A stretch of DNA of 64,000 bases from Litoreibacter janthinus (GCF_900111945.1 NZ_FOYO01000001.1:658251-722250), one strand, 5' to 3'; shown: positions 1-9,481, counted from the first letter of the stretch. A program made the numbers and translations. The notes: generated by a model not told the origin, from the sequence alone.

Positions 1-698
1 CTCTCATACGGGGCGGGCGCACCGGCAGAGTTTGGCAACGCCAGACCAATTGCTTCGGAGACACAGGCCATCGTGTTTGCAGTGAACTGGCCGCCACAGG
101 CACCAGCGGAAGGGCAGGCGACGCGTTCCAAGGTACGAAGCGCTTCGTCAGACAGGTTGCCCGCCTGATGCTCGCCCACAGCTTCGAACACGTCTTGGAC
201 AGTGACGTCCTTCCCGTTCAACCGACCCGGAAGGATGGAGCCGCCATAGATGAACACCGACGGTGTGTTGAGGCGGATCATCGCCATCATCATGCCCGGA
301 AGGGATTTGTCACATCCAGCCAGACCGACGATTGCATCGTAACAATGGCCGCGCATGGTCAGCTCAACTGTGTCTGCGATGGCTTCGCGGGACGCGAGCG
401 AAGACCGCATGCCTTCGTGACCCATAGCGATGCCGTCGGTCACAGTGATCGTTGTAAACTCGCGCGGGGTGCCGTTGCCTTGTTTAACACCAAGCTTCAC
501 GGCTTGCGCCTGACGGTTCAGCGCAATGTTACAGGGGGCGGCTTCGTTCCAGCATGTGGCTACGCCAACGAAAGGCTGGTGAATTTCCTCGTCACCAAGG
601 CCCATCGCATAGAAATAGGACCGGTGCGGCGCGCGGGATGGGCCCTCGGTCACATAGCGGCTGGGCAGGTTGGTTTTGTCGGTGGGTTTCTTCAGCAT
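1..698 (-). CDS. ilvD: Dihydroxy-acid dehydratase, N-terminal part (runs off the window)
   Basis: IlvD dehydrates 2,3-dihydroxy-acids to 2-keto acids in isoleucine/valine (and pantothenate precursor) synthesis, using an Fe-S cluster. Reading the minus strand from ATG at 698 gives MLKKPTDKTNLPSRYVTEGP and, further on, the family stretches CWNEAAPCNIALN, GHEGMRSSLASREAIADT, CDKSLPGMMMA and PSAGACGGQFTANTMAC, which carry the conserved cluster and substrate-site cysteines. About 232 residues are present out of roughly 570-610 usual for the family, so the C-terminal part lies beyond base 1. A strong GGGAGG ribosome site sits six bases before the ATG. Identification is secure. Confidence 0.97.
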   Translation of the reverse strand, partial: MLKKPTDKTNLPSRYVTEGPSRAPHRSYFYAMGLGDEEIHQPFVGVATCWNEAAPCNIALNRQAQAVKLGVKQGNGTPREFTTITVTDGIAMGHEGMRSSLASREAIADTVELTMRGHCYDAIVGLAGCDKSLPGMMMAMIRLNTPSVFIYGGSILPGRLNGKDVTVQDVFEAVGEHQAGNLSDEALRTLERVACPSAGACGGQFTANTMACVSEAIGLALPNSAGAPAPYE

Positions 699-709
699 GT
701 ATGCCTCCC

Positions 710-796
710 TCAAAAGCGTTGCAAAACGGAATAAAGGCCAAGCCCCACAGGCACAAGCGCGATTGCGCCGAAGAGGGTGCGACGATAGCGTGTCAA
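710..796 (-). CDS. Possible small membrane protein directly before ilvD
   Basis: A 28-codon minus-strand reading frame starts at TTG (796), or alternatively at GTG (805, 31 codons), and ends with TGA at 710-712, directly against the ilvD ribosome site. The product would be short and basic at its start (MTRYRR), followed by one hydrophobic segment (LFGAIALVPVGLGLYSVL). A GGGTGG stretch five bases before the TTG could serve for initiation. The same bases contain a perfect TTGACA hexamer, so the region could instead be an ilvD promoter. I do not recognise the protein. It is offered as a candidate because its composition is that of a single-pass membrane peptide and its stop is placed for translational coupling. 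Confidence 0.3.
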   Translation of the reverse strand: MTRYRRTLFGAIALVPVGLGLYSVLQRF

Positions 797-821
797 AAAA
801 ACCACCCAGAGGCACGCGCAT

Positions 822-1724
822 ATGTTCAGAACTCCGGCATTCGAGGCCTTCATCGCACCCGCGCTGCGCTATCCGGCCTTCTGGCGAATCGTGGTGGCGA
901 TCATAACTGGGCTAGGTGTCTACATGCTCGGGTCGGCTGCGATCCTGTGGTTTGGCATAGAACCCCTTGCCGCCATATTCCCAGAGTTGGAGGGCATGGA
1001 CGCCTTCATGCTTCTTTACGGAAACGGAACATCGCCGGGGCAAATGGCTTTGATACTCGCGACGTTCATCCCGATGGGGCTAGCCGCGTTTGTGATGGCG
1101 GCATGGCACTGGAGGGGGCCTGCATCGCTGTTCGGTCCAAGGGCTGGCTTCGCGCGGGCGTTCTTACTATCGGTTGCCATTCTTGCGTTGGCGAACATTC
1201 TCTTCTTCTTGGCAGAGAAACTGATTTCGCCGGAGATCTACGAGGCGAACTTGCCTTTCATGGTTTGGGCCAAGCACTTGATCTGGGCGGTTCCTTTGCT
1301 ATTCATCCAAACTACGTCGGAAGAGCTGGTTTTTCGCGGGTATTGTCTGCAGCAACTGGCTGCTCGGTTTCGAAGCCCGCTAATCTGGATGATTTTGCCC
1401 TCTTTGCTGTTTGGCATGGGGCACTATGACGATACGATAGACCCTATCCTTGCTCTTTTGATAGTTTTTGCAACAACGTTGTTCGGCGTCGTCGCCGCTG
1501 ATCTGACCCGCATCACTGGCAATCTAGGGGCCGCAATGGGGCTCCATTTCGCCAATAATTTCGTGGCCCTGCTTTTGGTCGGTGTTCCGGGGGAGCTATC
1601 AGGCCTTGCGCTCTATCACGCGCCGTTCACTATGGACGATACGGAGACTCTGACACAGTATCTCACGTTAGATATCGCAATTCTGATAGCGCTTTGGGTT
1701 GTGATCAGGCGGGTCTTGCGTTGA
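822..1724 (+). CDS. CPBP family intramembrane glutamic endopeptidase
   Basis: Multi-pass inner-membrane protein of the CPBP (Abi/CAAX-protease-like) family, 300 residues. The three family motifs are visible: EExxxR as EELVFR (E167, E168, R172), a downstream FxxxH (FGMGH, H201), and HxxxN (HFANN, H242-N246). These are the residues known to form the glutamate/histidine active site. Hydrophobic segments at about 20-45, 75-95, 112-132, 150-163, 185-200, 207-227 and 240-255, plus a C-terminal one, fit about eight membrane helices. The natural substrate is unknown; in bacteria the family ranges from bacteriocin immunity to membrane-protein processing. The gene stands alone, divergent from ilvD and upstream of accD by 55 bases. 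Confidence 0.85.
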   Translation: MFRTPAFEAFIAPALRYPAFWRIVVAIITGLGVYMLGSAAILWFGIEPLAAIFPELEGMDAFMLLYGNGTSPGQMALILATFIPMGLAAFVMAAWHWRGPASLFGPRAGFARAFLLSVAILALANILFFLAEKLISPEIYEANLPFMVWAKHLIWAVPLLFIQTTSEELVFRGYCLQQLAARFRSPLIWMILPSLLFGMGHYDDTIDPILALLIVFATTLFGVVAADLTRITGNLGAAMGLHFANNFVALLLVGVPGELSGLALYHAPFTMDDTETLTQYLTLDIAILIALWVVIRRVLR

Positions 1725-1779
1725 TTGCAATTTCCGCGTCTCGGGATTATCTGGGCGTAAGCAACGGGAGCAGAGCCAC

Positions 1780-2700
1780 ATGAACTGGATTTCCAACTAC
1801 GTCCGGCCAACCATCAACTCTCTATTTTCGCGCCGCGAGGTGCCAGAGAACTTATGGAGCAAATGCGACGAGTGTGGAACAATGCTGTTCCACCGCGAAC
1901 TGTCGGACAATCAGAATGTCTGCACAAACTGCGATCACCACATGGCAATCACAGCGCGTGAGCGGTTTAAAGCGTTGTTCGATGGCGGCATTTTCGTCGA
2001 GGTAGATGTTCCGGCTCCGGTTGCGGACCCGCTCCACTTCAAAGATCAGAAAAAATACCCTGACCGCATGAAAGCCGCGATCAAGAAAACCGGCGAAAAA
2101 GAAGCCATGCTGGTGGCCGAGGGCGAGATCCTACGCACCCCAATCGTAGCAGCTGCGCAGGATTTCAGCTTCATGGGCGGCTCCATGAGTATGTATGTCG
2201 GCAACGCAATCATCGCGGCCGCCGAACGCGCTGTGGCAACGGGGCGCCCGCTCGTGTTGTTCTCGGCGGCTGGTGGTGCGCGAATGCAGGAAGGCATTCT
2301 TGGCCTCATGCAAATGCCGCGCACGACGATTGCAGTCGAAATGCTGAAAGAGGCGGGGCTTCCCTACATTGTGGTTCTGACTCACCCAACGACCGGCGGC
2401 GTTACGGCCTCCTATGCAATGTTGGGAGATGTTCAAATCGCTGAACCAAATGCGCTGATCGGTTTTGCGGGTGCGCGGGTGATTGAGCAAACGATCAGAG
2501 AGAAGCTTCCAGAAGGCTTCCAGCGTGCGGAATACCTTCTTGACCACGGGATGCTTGACCGCGTTACACATCGCAAAGACATGAAGGACGAGTTGGTGAC
2601 GATCATTCGTATGCTGACGGGCCAGCCCCCCGCTACTAGAGGCGATCTCCCTCCGCCAGACTCGGAGCCTGAGGCCAAACCAGTGGGCCCTGCCGAGTGA
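1780..2700 (+). CDS. accD: Acetyl-CoA carboxylase carboxyltransferase subunit beta
   Basis: Beta subunit of the carboxyltransferase that moves carboxylate from carboxybiotin to acetyl-CoA to give malonyl-CoA, the first step of fatty-acid synthesis; it works with AccA in the cytoplasm. The 306-residue length is normal. The N-terminal zinc ribbon is complete (C29, C32, C48, C51), followed by the crotonase-like core with [23 protein letters not shown] and [17 protein letters not shown] proline/glutamate-rich tail (from about residue 285) is variable in this family. The last four bases overlap folC (GTGA), so the two are translationally coupled. Confidence 0.97.
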   Translation: MNWISNYVRPTINSLFSRREVPENLWSKCDECGTMLFHRELSDNQNVCTNCDHHMAITARERFKALFDGGIFVEVDVPAPVADPLHFKDQKKYPDRMKAAIKKTGEKEAMLVAEGEILRTPIVAAAQDFSFMGGSMSMYVGNAIIAAAERAVATGRPLVLFSAAGGARMQEGILGLMQMPRTTIAVEMLKEAGLPYIVVLTHPTTGGVTASYAMLGDVQIAEPNALIGFAGARVIEQTIREKLPEGFQRAEYLLDHGMLDRVTHRKDMKDELVTIIRMLTGQPPATRGDLPPPDSEPEAKPVGPAE

Positions 2701-3971
2701 CGACGCAGACGAGCGACGCCATCCTCGAACGGATGATGGCGCTTCACCCCAAGATCATCGATCTGACACTGGATCGTGTCTGGCGCCTGCTTGCTGTTCT
2801 GGATCACCCTGAACAAAAGCTGCCGCCGGTGATCCACATCGCTGGGACCAATGGCAAAGGCTCTACACAAGCCATGATCCGAGCAGGGCTTGAGGGCGCG
2901 AATAAAGCCGTTCACGCCTACACCTCTCCGCATCTAGCACGCTTCCACGAACGGATTCGCTTGGCTGGGGATTTGATTTCCGAAGAACATCTGACCGAGG
3001 TGCTGGACGAATGTTATACCGCAAACGGTCCTGAATCGATCACCTACTTCGAGATCACCACGGTGGCAGCTTTGCTTGCTTTCAGCCGAGTTAGAGCCGA
3101 TTTCGTTGTTCTGGAAGTCGGGTTGGGCGGGCGGCTGGACGCAACGAACGTGCTCGAGAAACCCAAAGTAACTGTGATTACCCCGATCTCGATAGATCAC
3201 GAAAGTTTTCTGGGGGATACACTGGCCAAGATCGCGCATGAGAAAGCAGGCATCATTAAACGTGGTGTGCCTTGCGTCGTTGGTCCGCAGCCTGAAGAAG
3301 CGATGGATGTGATCGAAGCGCGGGCAGCAAAGCTTGGCGCGCCGCTTCTTGCTTATGGTCAGCACTGGCATGTTTGGCAGGAGCGTGGGCGTCTTATCTT
3401 TCAAGATGAACGCGGATTGTTGGACCTGCCCCTTCCAGCACTTCTTGGAGCCCATCAAATTCAGAACGCGGGCGCGGCGTTGGCGGTTTTGCGGCACTTG
3501 GAGTTCGATGAAACCGCGTGTGAGGCGGCGTTGACCAACGCCGTTTGGCCCGCGCGCATGCAGCGGTTGAAAACCGGGTCATTGGTCGAAGCCGCCGGTC
3601 AGGCAGAACTTTGGCTTGATGGGGGCCATAATCCAGCGGCGGGTGATGCGCTTGCGGAACTGCTAAAATCGCTCCCCTCTAAACCGACCTATTTGATTTG
3701 CGGAATGCTCAATACAAAAGACGTGCGCGGATATATGCGCCCGCTCGCCGAAGTTGCGCAGGCACTGTACTCGGTTTCAATTCCGGGCGAGCAAGCGACA
3801 CTCTCGGCGGGAGAAACTGCCGCCGCTGCCCGTGACGTTGGCATTCAGGCGATAGAGGCCGACGGCGTCTTAGCGGCGATCGAAGCAATCACAGTCGCTG
3901 AGCCGAATGCCCGCATCTTGATCTGTGGATCGTTATATTTGGCTGGCAGCATCCTGCGCGAAAACGGCTAG
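2697..3971 (+). CDS. folC: Bifunctional folylpolyglutamate synthase/dihydrofolate synthase
   Basis: FolC adds glutamate to dihydropteroate and then to folates, making the retained polyglutamylated cofactors. The start is GTG at 2697, inside the accD stop (GTGA). The ATP loop GTNGKGS is at residues 50-56. A Mur-ligase-type central region ([41 protein letters not shown]) and the C-terminal [13 protein letters not shown] motif follow. The 424 residues match family size. accD-folC is a common alphaproteobacterial pair. The 3' end shares a CTAG with the convergent zapE, in which both stop codons lie. Confidence 0.95.
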   Translation: MTTQTSDAILERMMALHPKIIDLTLDRVWRLLAVLDHPEQKLPPVIHIAGTNGKGSTQAMIRAGLEGANKAVHAYTSPHLARFHERIRLAGDLISEEHLTEVLDECYTANGPESITYFEITTVAALLAFSRVRADFVVLEVGLGGRLDATNVLEKPKVTVITPISIDHESFLGDTLAKIAHEKAGIIKRGVPCVVGPQPEEAMDVIEARAAKLGAPLLAYGQHWHVWQERGRLIFQDERGLLDLPLPALLGAHQIQNAGAALAVLRHLEFDETACEAALTNAVWPARMQRLKTGSLVEAAGQAELWLDGGHNPAAGDALAELLKSLPSKPTYLICGMLNTKDVRGYMRPLAEVAQALYSVSIPGEQATLSAGETAAAARDVGIQAIEADGVLAAIEAITVAEPNARILICGSLYLAGSILRENG

Positions 3972-5038
3972 TCGATCGCCCAGCCGACGCTTTGCATTTC
4001 GCGCAAACGCGATGCAGTGCGTTCGAACTCAAACACGCCCTCACCTTCCAGATAGAGCCGCTCAGGCTCCGCGGCGGCGGAACAGATCAGGCGGACTTTT
4101 CCTTCATACAAGGCGTCGATAAGTGTCACGAACCGCTTTGCTTCGTTGAAGTTGTCACGCGACAGGCAGGGAATATCCTCTAACACAAGAACACGAACGT
4201 TTTCGGCAACGGCTAGATAGTCGGCAGCGCCCAAAGGTTGACCGCATAGATCATAGAAATTCGCACGAGCAATGCCATTCCGAAACGCAGGCAGCATCAC
4301 ATCGCGCCCCTTCACTCGAAGAACCAAAGGCTCTGCGGCACCGCCAGTCAGGCTTTGCCAGATGGATGAAATCTTAGCTTTCGCGTTGGCATTGGCAGGT
4401 GAGAAATAGACCTGCTCCCCCTCAAGCCGATCTTGGCGATAATCGGTGTCCGACGATAGCTCATGCACAGTGAGCCTGTCTTTCAGCATCTCGATGAATG
4501 GCACAAACAGGTTACGGTTCAAGCCGTCTTTATACAGGTCATCCGGCGCCCGGTTGGACGTGGTGACGATGACGACTCCGCTTGCAAAAAGGTTCTCAAA
4601 CAGCCTGCCGACAATCATCGCGTCGGTGATGTCAGTGATCTGCATCTCGTCAAAACAAAGCAGTCGCACCTCTTTCGCGATGTCCTCGGCCACGGGCTTG
4701 ATCGCGTCATCCACACCCGTTTTGCGAACCTCATGCATCGCGGAGTGGACCTCCTGCATGAACGCATGAAAGTGGACGCGTCGCTTGCGCTGCTCGGGGA
4801 CCGCCTCAAAAAACAAATCCATCAACATGGATTTGCCACGACCGACGCCGCCCCAAATATACAGACCTTTCACTGGAACATTGTCGCTGCCGAAGAAGCC
4901 GAAGAGCTTCTTTTTGCCAGTGCTCGCCTCCAGCTGCGCGGCTACGTCGTCGAACAGAGGTAGAACCGCGTGCTGCGCCGGGTCGGGGTTTATCTCGCCC
5001 GCCTGAACTTTGGCGTCGTAGGTCTGAGTTAGAAGCAT
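3968..5038 (-). CDS. zapE: ZapE/AFG1-family ATPase
   Basis: AFG1-like P-loop ATPase. The bacterial members (ZapE) associate with the divisome, and the mitochondrial ones with inner-membrane protein quality control. With ATG at 5038 the protein has 356 residues beginning MLLTQTYDAKVQAGEINPDPAQ, the usual family opening; an upstream in-frame ATG at 5077 would add 13 unlikely residues. Walker A is GGVGRGKS at 63-70 and Walker B is LLCFDEMQITD. Sensor-like features (VVIVTTSNRAPDDLYKDGLN) and the C-terminal RLREMQS follow. The gene is divergent from the MFS carrier and convergent with folC. Confidence 0.92.
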   Translation of the reverse strand: MLLTQTYDAKVQAGEINPDPAQHAVLPLFDDVAAQLEASTGKKKLFGFFGSDNVPVKGLYIWGGVGRGKSMLMDLFFEAVPEQRKRRVHFHAFMQEVHSAMHEVRKTGVDDAIKPVAEDIAKEVRLLCFDEMQITDITDAMIVGRLFENLFASGVVIVTTSNRAPDDLYKDGLNRNLFVPFIEMLKDRLTVHELSSDTDYRQDRLEGEQVYFSPANANAKAKISSIWQSLTGGAAEPLVLRVKGRDVMLPAFRNGIARANFYDLCGQPLGAADYLAVAENVRVLVLEDIPCLSRDNFNEAKRFVTLIDALYEGKVRLICSAAAEPERLYLEGEGVFEFERTASRLREMQSVGWAID

Positions 5039-5122
5039 TGGGGCCGTCTTATCATTTTTGTTTACCTGATGTCGCAATAATCATGATTTGACGCAAACCG
5101 GAAATTCATCGACGTTTCCACA

Positions 5123-6361
5123 ATGGAAAAATCGCGCGCCCCACTGTTCACCCCTGTTCTAATCGTCGGCAGCATTATTGTGATGCTGTGCTTCGCCATT
5201 CGGGCAAGCTTTGGCGTGTTTCAAATCCCGATTGCGCAGGAGTTTGGCTGGCCGCGCGCTGAATTTAGCTTGGCGATCGCAATTCAGAACCTTGCCTGGG
5301 GTATCGGACAGCCCATCTTCGGAGCGATTGCCGAAAAGCTGGGGGACCGTAGGGCGATTATTATCGGCGCGTTGCTTTACGCTGTGGGCCTTGTCCTCTC
5401 GTCCTTCGCGATCACGCCGGGAGAGCATCAGGTTTACGAGATCCTTGTGGGTTTCGGTATCGCGGGCACTGGGTTCGGGGTAATTCTTGCAATGGTCGGT
5501 CGCGCCGCTTCGGACGATAACAGGTCGATGGCGTTAGGGATTGCCACAGCCGCAGGTTCAGCCGGTCAGGTATTCGGTCCGCTTGCCGCAGAGTTCCTGT
5601 TGGGTCATTTTCCGTGGCAAACCGTGTTTGTCATTTTCGCGGCGGTCATACTTCTGTCGCTCTTTTCGCTGCCGTTCATGCGGGCACCGATGGCCACACG
5701 GTCGGAATTGGAAGACAGCCTAGGCACCGTACTCAGGCGCGCGTTCAAAGATCCTTCCTTTGCGATGATCTTTTTGGGGTTCTTTTCCTGTGGGTATCAG
5801 CTGGGCTTCATCACGGCCCATTTTCCGGCCTTCATCACCGAGGTGTGCGGCCCAATCGCGAGTGGTGGCTTGCTGGCTGGGCTTGGGATCACTTCGACAT
5901 CTGCGTTAGGCGCCTTCGCCATAGCGCTGATTGGCTTGGCCAATATTGGCGGCACAATCCTTGCAGGCTACTTAGGGCACCGGTTCTCTAAAAAATATCT
6001 GCTCGCGGGGATTTACACTGGCCGGACGATTGTCGCGGCGTTGTTTATCCTGACCCCCATGACTCCGACCACGGTCGTTGTCTTTAGCTTGGCAATGGGG
6101 AGCCTGTGGCTTGCAACGGTGCCGCTCACATCAGGACTTGTGGCCCATATTTACGGGCTGCGTTACATGGGCACACTCTACGGGATCGTGTTCTTCTCCC
6201 ATCAACTTGGGTCATTCCTTGGCGTTTGGTTGGGGGGCAAACTTTATGACATTACGGGTGACTACACATTGGTCTGGTGGATCGGCATCGGTATCGGGGC
6301 GTTCAGCGCGATTGTGCATTTACCGGTGCGCGAGAAGCCGTGGTCCGCTCAGCCAGCGTAA
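5123..6361 (+). CDS. MFS transporter (monocarboxylate/OFA-like)
   Basis: Twelve-helix major facilitator, 412 residues. The first half opens with RASFGVFQIPIAQEFGWPRAEFSLA, resembling the MCT/OFA branch that carries small organic anions. The loop 2-3 signature is present as GAIAEKLGDRRAI and the helix 5 region as GIATAAGSAGQVFGPLAAE. A second pseudo-repeat loop is visible as GYLGHRFSKKYLLAG. The substrate cannot be read from sequence. The 3' end overlaps the convergent dioxygenase-like gene by 13 bases, so the carrier could serve that operon's substrate, but this is only positional inference. Confidence 0.85.
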   Translation: MEKSRAPLFTPVLIVGSIIVMLCFAIRASFGVFQIPIAQEFGWPRAEFSLAIAIQNLAWGIGQPIFGAIAEKLGDRRAIIIGALLYAVGLVLSSFAITPGEHQVYEILVGFGIAGTGFGVILAMVGRAASDDNRSMALGIATAAGSAGQVFGPLAAEFLLGHFPWQTVFVIFAAVILLSLFSLPFMRAPMATRSELEDSLGTVLRRAFKDPSFAMIFLGFFSCGYQLGFITAHFPAFITEVCGPIASGGLLAGLGITSTSALGAFAIALIGLANIGGTILAGYLGHRFSKKYLLAGIYTGRTIVAALFILTPMTPTTVVVFSLAMGSLWLATVPLTSGLVAHIYGLRYMGTLYGIVFFSHQLGSFLGVWLGGKLYDITGDYTLVWWIGIGIGAFSAIVHLPVREKPWSAQPA

Positions 6362-7155
6362 ACCACAGGGAACCAGTCCTCACGAAGCCTGTCGCCTGCC
6401 TGCATTCCATGCCCCGGAAAGGGCGGCGAGGTGCGGCCGGGGCGTTCGACATATCTTGCGTCGTCGCCGACAAACCGAAGTGACAAGGCCCTTCGGCGGT
6501 TTGTTGTTTCGTTCCCACGCGCACCATGCGCCGTGCGATAGTCAAACAAGACCGCGTCGCCAGGTTCCATTGGCCATTCTAGCACCGCATCATCGGACGG
6601 GTTCGGCACGTCGATCCATTCGTCGTCGGACGCATAGAAATCGCTGTCATCGGCCCAAGACACCGGCCGGACCATTTTATCCCATTTGTGAGAGCCAGCA
6701 ATGAAGCGCAGGCTGGCCTCGCGCACAGGATCAAGCGGAATCCAAAGACTGACGGTCTGCGACCCTTCGACGAAGTAATAGGGCGCGTCCTGATGCCAAG
6801 GGGTTGGTTTTGGCGTGCTGGGCTCTTTCACCAGAACGTGGTCATGGAAGATTTGCGCAGTCCTAGAAACCATTGCGCGGGCGGCGAGCTCTGCGGCGGG
6901 GCTTTCACGAATGATCTGTTCGAACTCAGGAATACGGTGCCAGTTGCAGTAATCATCAAAAAAGCGCCCTTGCGTCACGGCATTCTCTGACGCGTATTCA
7001 CCGGGCTCGCGGATGTTGCGCTCGATTCCCGCAGCGATGATGTCGACCCAGTCCTTGAAAACACCACGCACGACGACGGCCCCGTCGCGTTGGAATTCTT
7101 CGATCTGCTGCTCTGTGATCAATTGGCGTTCCACTTTTCCAGAATGTAGCGGCAC
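6349..7155 (-). CDS. Phytanoyl-CoA dioxygenase (PhyH) family protein
   Basis: Member of the PhyH group of Fe(II)/2-oxoglutarate oxygenases, cytoplasmic, about 268 residues from ATG at 7155. The iron triad is visible: H121-x-D123 in PWHQDAPYYF and distal H210 in FDYRTAHGARGN, followed by arginines (RRRALSLRF) suited to binding 2-oxoglutarate. The start is uncertain: GTG at 7134 or TTG at 7122 (TTGA overlap with the preceding stop) would fit the coupled pattern of this operon better. It is the last gene of fghA-HAD-OCD-PhyH. The substrate is unknown; relatives hydroxylate amino acids, fatty acyl-CoAs or quaternary amines. Confidence 0.85.
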   Translation of the reverse strand: MPLHSGKVERQLITEQQIEEFQRDGAVVVRGVFKDWVDIIAAGIERNIREPGEYASENAVTQGRFFDDYCNWHRIPEFEQIIRESPAAELAARAMVSRTAQIFHDHVLVKEPSTPKPTPWHQDAPYYFVEGSQTVSLWIPLDPVREASLRFIAGSHKWDKMVRPVSWADDSDFYASDDEWIDVPNPSDDAVLEWPMEPGDAVLFDYRTAHGARGNETTNRRRALSLRFVGDDARYVERPGRTSPPFPGHGMQAGDRLREDWFPVVYAG

Positions 7156-8027
7156 GTCATCAAGTCCAAATGTGCACCGCCACCGTTTTTGCAGATGGTG
7201 ATATCGTCAGGCGCGCGCTTGAAGGCCTCTGGCGTATAGAAATCTGCCAAGACATCGCTCCGTTTGATAGCACCGCTGGCAAGGGGAATCTTTAATTCCC
7301 CGATATGATCCAGTGTCGTCGCAAAACTGTCGGCAAACACTTTTGAGCGCTGCAGAGCCTCGTCGTCTACTTCGCGCATATCAGGTCGGTAGGCGCCAAT
7401 CAGGTCAAGATGTTGGCCAGCTTGCAGCCACTCGCCCTTTAGAATCGGGTCAGTTGCCATGGTTGCCGAGCAGATAATTTGCGCTTGCCTGACGCCGTCC
7501 TCCAGCTCTGCAACACTGGTCGCACCGTGGGTGGAGGCAAAGACCTTGGCATAGTCTCTATTCCTGCCCCAAACGACATATTTGGCGTCTGGAAATACAC
7601 TTCGATAGGCGTCAATCATATTGCCCGCGACCGTCCCAGTTCCCACAAGTAAAATGGTATCTGGATTCGGGTTGGCCAGCAGTTTTGCGGCGTAGAGACT
7701 GTCTCCTGCGGTCTTCCATTTTGTAACCAGATGAAAGTCTATGATTGCCTCCAGTTCGCCAGTTTCGTCAGAAAACATGGAGACCGAGCCGTTGATCGCG
7801 GATTGGCCATTGGCCTTGTTTCCCGGAAAAACAGTCGCGGATTTGACGGCGAGGCCCAATCCATCGATCCACGCAGATCGTGACAAAAGCGTATCTGGGT
7901 CTCGGTAAAGGAACGTGTCGCCGATCTCGGCTTTCGGGAGTTTGTGCCCTCGCGCTAGCGCATCGGTCAGTCCGTCCCAGCCGATAGCGGCTTCACCGTC
8001 CTCGAAACCTATGACTTTGATTGTCAC
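7119..8027 (-). CDS. Ornithine cyclodeaminase/mu-crystallin family protein
   Basis: NAD(P)-dependent family including ornithine cyclodeaminase, alanine dehydrogenase (archaeal) and ketimine reductases. The start chosen is GTG at 8027, overlapping the HAD stop by GTGA and giving VTIKVIGFEDGEAAIGWDGL, the expected N-terminus; upstream in-frame codons lack support. The Rossmann loop LVGTGTVAGNMIDAYRSVFP and QIICSATMATDPIL are family-typical, as is the dimer/substrate domain with SVFPGNKANGQSAINGSVSMF. About 302 residues. The substrate (amino acid versus cyclic imine) cannot be assigned. Its position between a phosphatase-like gene and an oxygenase suggests processing of an amino or imino acid. 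Confidence 0.87.
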   Translation of the reverse strand: MTIKVIGFEDGEAAIGWDGLTDALARGHKLPKAEIGDTFLYRDPDTLLSRSAWIDGLGLAVKSATVFPGNKANGQSAINGSVSMFSDETGELEAIIDFHLVTKWKTAGDSLYAAKLLANPNPDTILLVGTGTVAGNMIDAYRSVFPDAKYVVWGRNRDYAKVFASTHGATSVAELEDGVRQAQIICSATMATDPILKGEWLQAGQHLDLIGAYRPDMREVDDEALQRSKVFADSFATTLDHIGELKIPLASGAIKRSDVLADFYTPEAFKRAPDDITICKNGGGAHLDLMTCRYILEKWNAN

Positions 8028-8644
8028 GGAGAAGCCTCGTCGGCAGTAAGAAGGCCATGCAAGACCAAACAATCAGCCCAGCCTTGCGGGGTCTCAAACA
8101 AATGGGTTTTCCAGCCGCGCGACTGCGCCATTTCAATATTGTCGGCGCGATCATCCGCAAAGAGCAGTGATTCCGGCGCAAGCTCGCAATCGTCTTCCAC
8201 CATCTGATAGATTTTCGGATCGGGCTTAATGACCTGCATATGGCCGGAAATGTATCGACGGTCGAATTCACCGAGGTAGCTATACACCGTTTCAGCGTAG
8301 TCAAAGCTGCCAATCCCGAAGTTGGAAAGGGCGAAAACCGGTATGCCCTTGCTGCGCAGGGCACGCAGCAGTTTCACCGAATGGTCAATCGTAGGCGACG
8401 CCATTTCGATCCAATGATCGTGCCACATACGGATTTCGTTGCGCCATTTCGGATAGTTTTCTGCGGCGCCATAGATCGTTTCTTTAAACGGGGCGCCCAG
8501 ATCGACCTTGTCGTTCATCCCGTGAAGATCGACCTCGGCAAACATCGCCTTGCGTCGGTCTTCACCGATTGCACTGTCGTAAAAGCGTTCTGGTTGCCAC
8601 TCGAGCAGCACGTTGCCGATGTCGAAGATAACTGCCTTGATCAT
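8024..8644 (-). CDS. HAD-superfamily hydrolase (YihX-like)
   Basis: Haloacid-dehalogenase-fold phosphatase, 206 residues. Motif I is FDIGNVLLEW with nucleophile D8; the second aspartate usual in DxD is replaced by glycine, as in the YihX-type branch. Motif II is ALSNFG, motif III includes HMQVIKPDPKIYQ (Lys), and motif IV is LLFADDRADNI. The helical cap (WRNEIRMWHDHWIEMASPTID) sits between motifs I and II. The gene is coupled to fghA (ATGA at 8641) and to the OCD gene (GTGA). Relatives dephosphorylate small sugar phosphates; the substrate here is not determinable. Confidence 0.88.
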   Translation of the reverse strand: MIKAVIFDIGNVLLEWQPERFYDSAIGEDRRKAMFAEVDLHGMNDKVDLGAPFKETIYGAAENYPKWRNEIRMWHDHWIEMASPTIDHSVKLLRALRSKGIPVFALSNFGIGSFDYAETVYSYLGEFDRRYISGHMQVIKPDPKIYQMVEDDCELAPESLLFADDRADNIEMAQSRGWKTHLFETPQGWADCLVLHGLLTADEASP

Positions 8645-9471
8645 GCGTATAGTGCCTCTGCGTGGAAAGAGATGTGGTCTTCCATGAAGGTGGAAACGAA
8701 GAAGTAGGAATGGTCATAACCGGGCTGCATACGGAACGTCATTTCTTGTCGCTTTGCGGCCGCGGCCTGTGCCAAAATCTCGGGTTTCAGCAGATCTAGG
8801 AATTGGTCCTTGGTTCCTGTGTCGATCAGCACCGGCCCGTCGAAGCCATGTTCAGCCATTAACAAGCTAGCGTCGTGACCAGCCCATTTTGACTCATCAG
8901 AGCCTAAATAGGCTTCAAACTGCTTGCGACCCCAATCGGACCCGCTAGGGTTGCAGATCGGAGAAAAGGCCGAGACGCTAGAGAACCGGCCAGCTTCGCG
9001 CATCGCAATTGTAAGCGCGCCGTGACCGCCCATGGAATGCCCTGTAATGGCCTGACGCGATGCATCCAGCGCGAATTTTTCGAACACCAGCTCGGTGAGG
9101 TCTTTGGTGATGTAATCATACATCTGGAAATGCGGTGCCCACGGTGCCTTGGTCGCGTTGACATAGAACCCCGCGCCTTTGCCCAGATCGTAGGCTTCGT
9201 CATCCGCGATAGCTTCGCCGCGGGGCGAGGTGTCGGGGAAAATCAAGGCAATCCCTTGCTCAGCCGCCCAGCCTTGCGCGGCCGCTTTCACCATGGCGTT
9301 CTCATGAGTGCACGTCAGACCGGACAAATACCAAAGAACGGGCACTGGACCGTCTTGGGCTTCGGCTGGCAGGAACAGTCCAAACGTCATATCGCAATCA
9401 CAGCTGGCAGAGCGGTGGGAGTAGACGCCTTGAATCCCGCCAAAACACGCGTTCTCGGAAATCGTTTCCAT
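8641..9471 (-). CDS. fghA: S-formylglutathione hydrolase
   Basis: Esterase-D-type serine hydrolase that splits S-formylglutathione to formate and glutathione, the second step of glutathione-dependent formaldehyde oxidation. It has 276 residues. The nucleophile elbow is GHSMGGHGA (S146), with oxyanion-side LSGLTCTHENAM and catalytic His in PGYDHSYFF near the C-terminus. The partner dehydrogenase adhI lies 5 kb away on the same strand, not adjacent. fghA heads an operon whose four genes overlap end to end. An AGGAGACC ribosome site precedes the ATG. Confidence 0.95.
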   Translation of the reverse strand: METISENACFGGIQGVYSHRSASCDCDMTFGLFLPAEAQDGPVPVLWYLSGLTCTHENAMVKAAAQGWAAEQGIALIFPDTSPRGEAIADDEAYDLGKGAGFYVNATKAPWAPHFQMYDYITKDLTELVFEKFALDASRQAITGHSMGGHGALTIAMREAGRFSSVSAFSPICNPSGSDWGRKQFEAYLGSDESKWAGHDASLLMAEHGFDGPVLIDTGTKDQFLDLLKPEILAQAAAAKRQEMTFRMQPGYDHSYFFVSTFMEDHISFHAEALYA

Positions 9472-9481
9472 GTGGTCTCCT

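Noticed and set aside
168..734. A 188-codon plus-strand frame across the ilvD region
   Set aside because: It is antisense to a well-conserved ilvD reading frame, has no domain signal and is rich in residues expected from the complementary strand.
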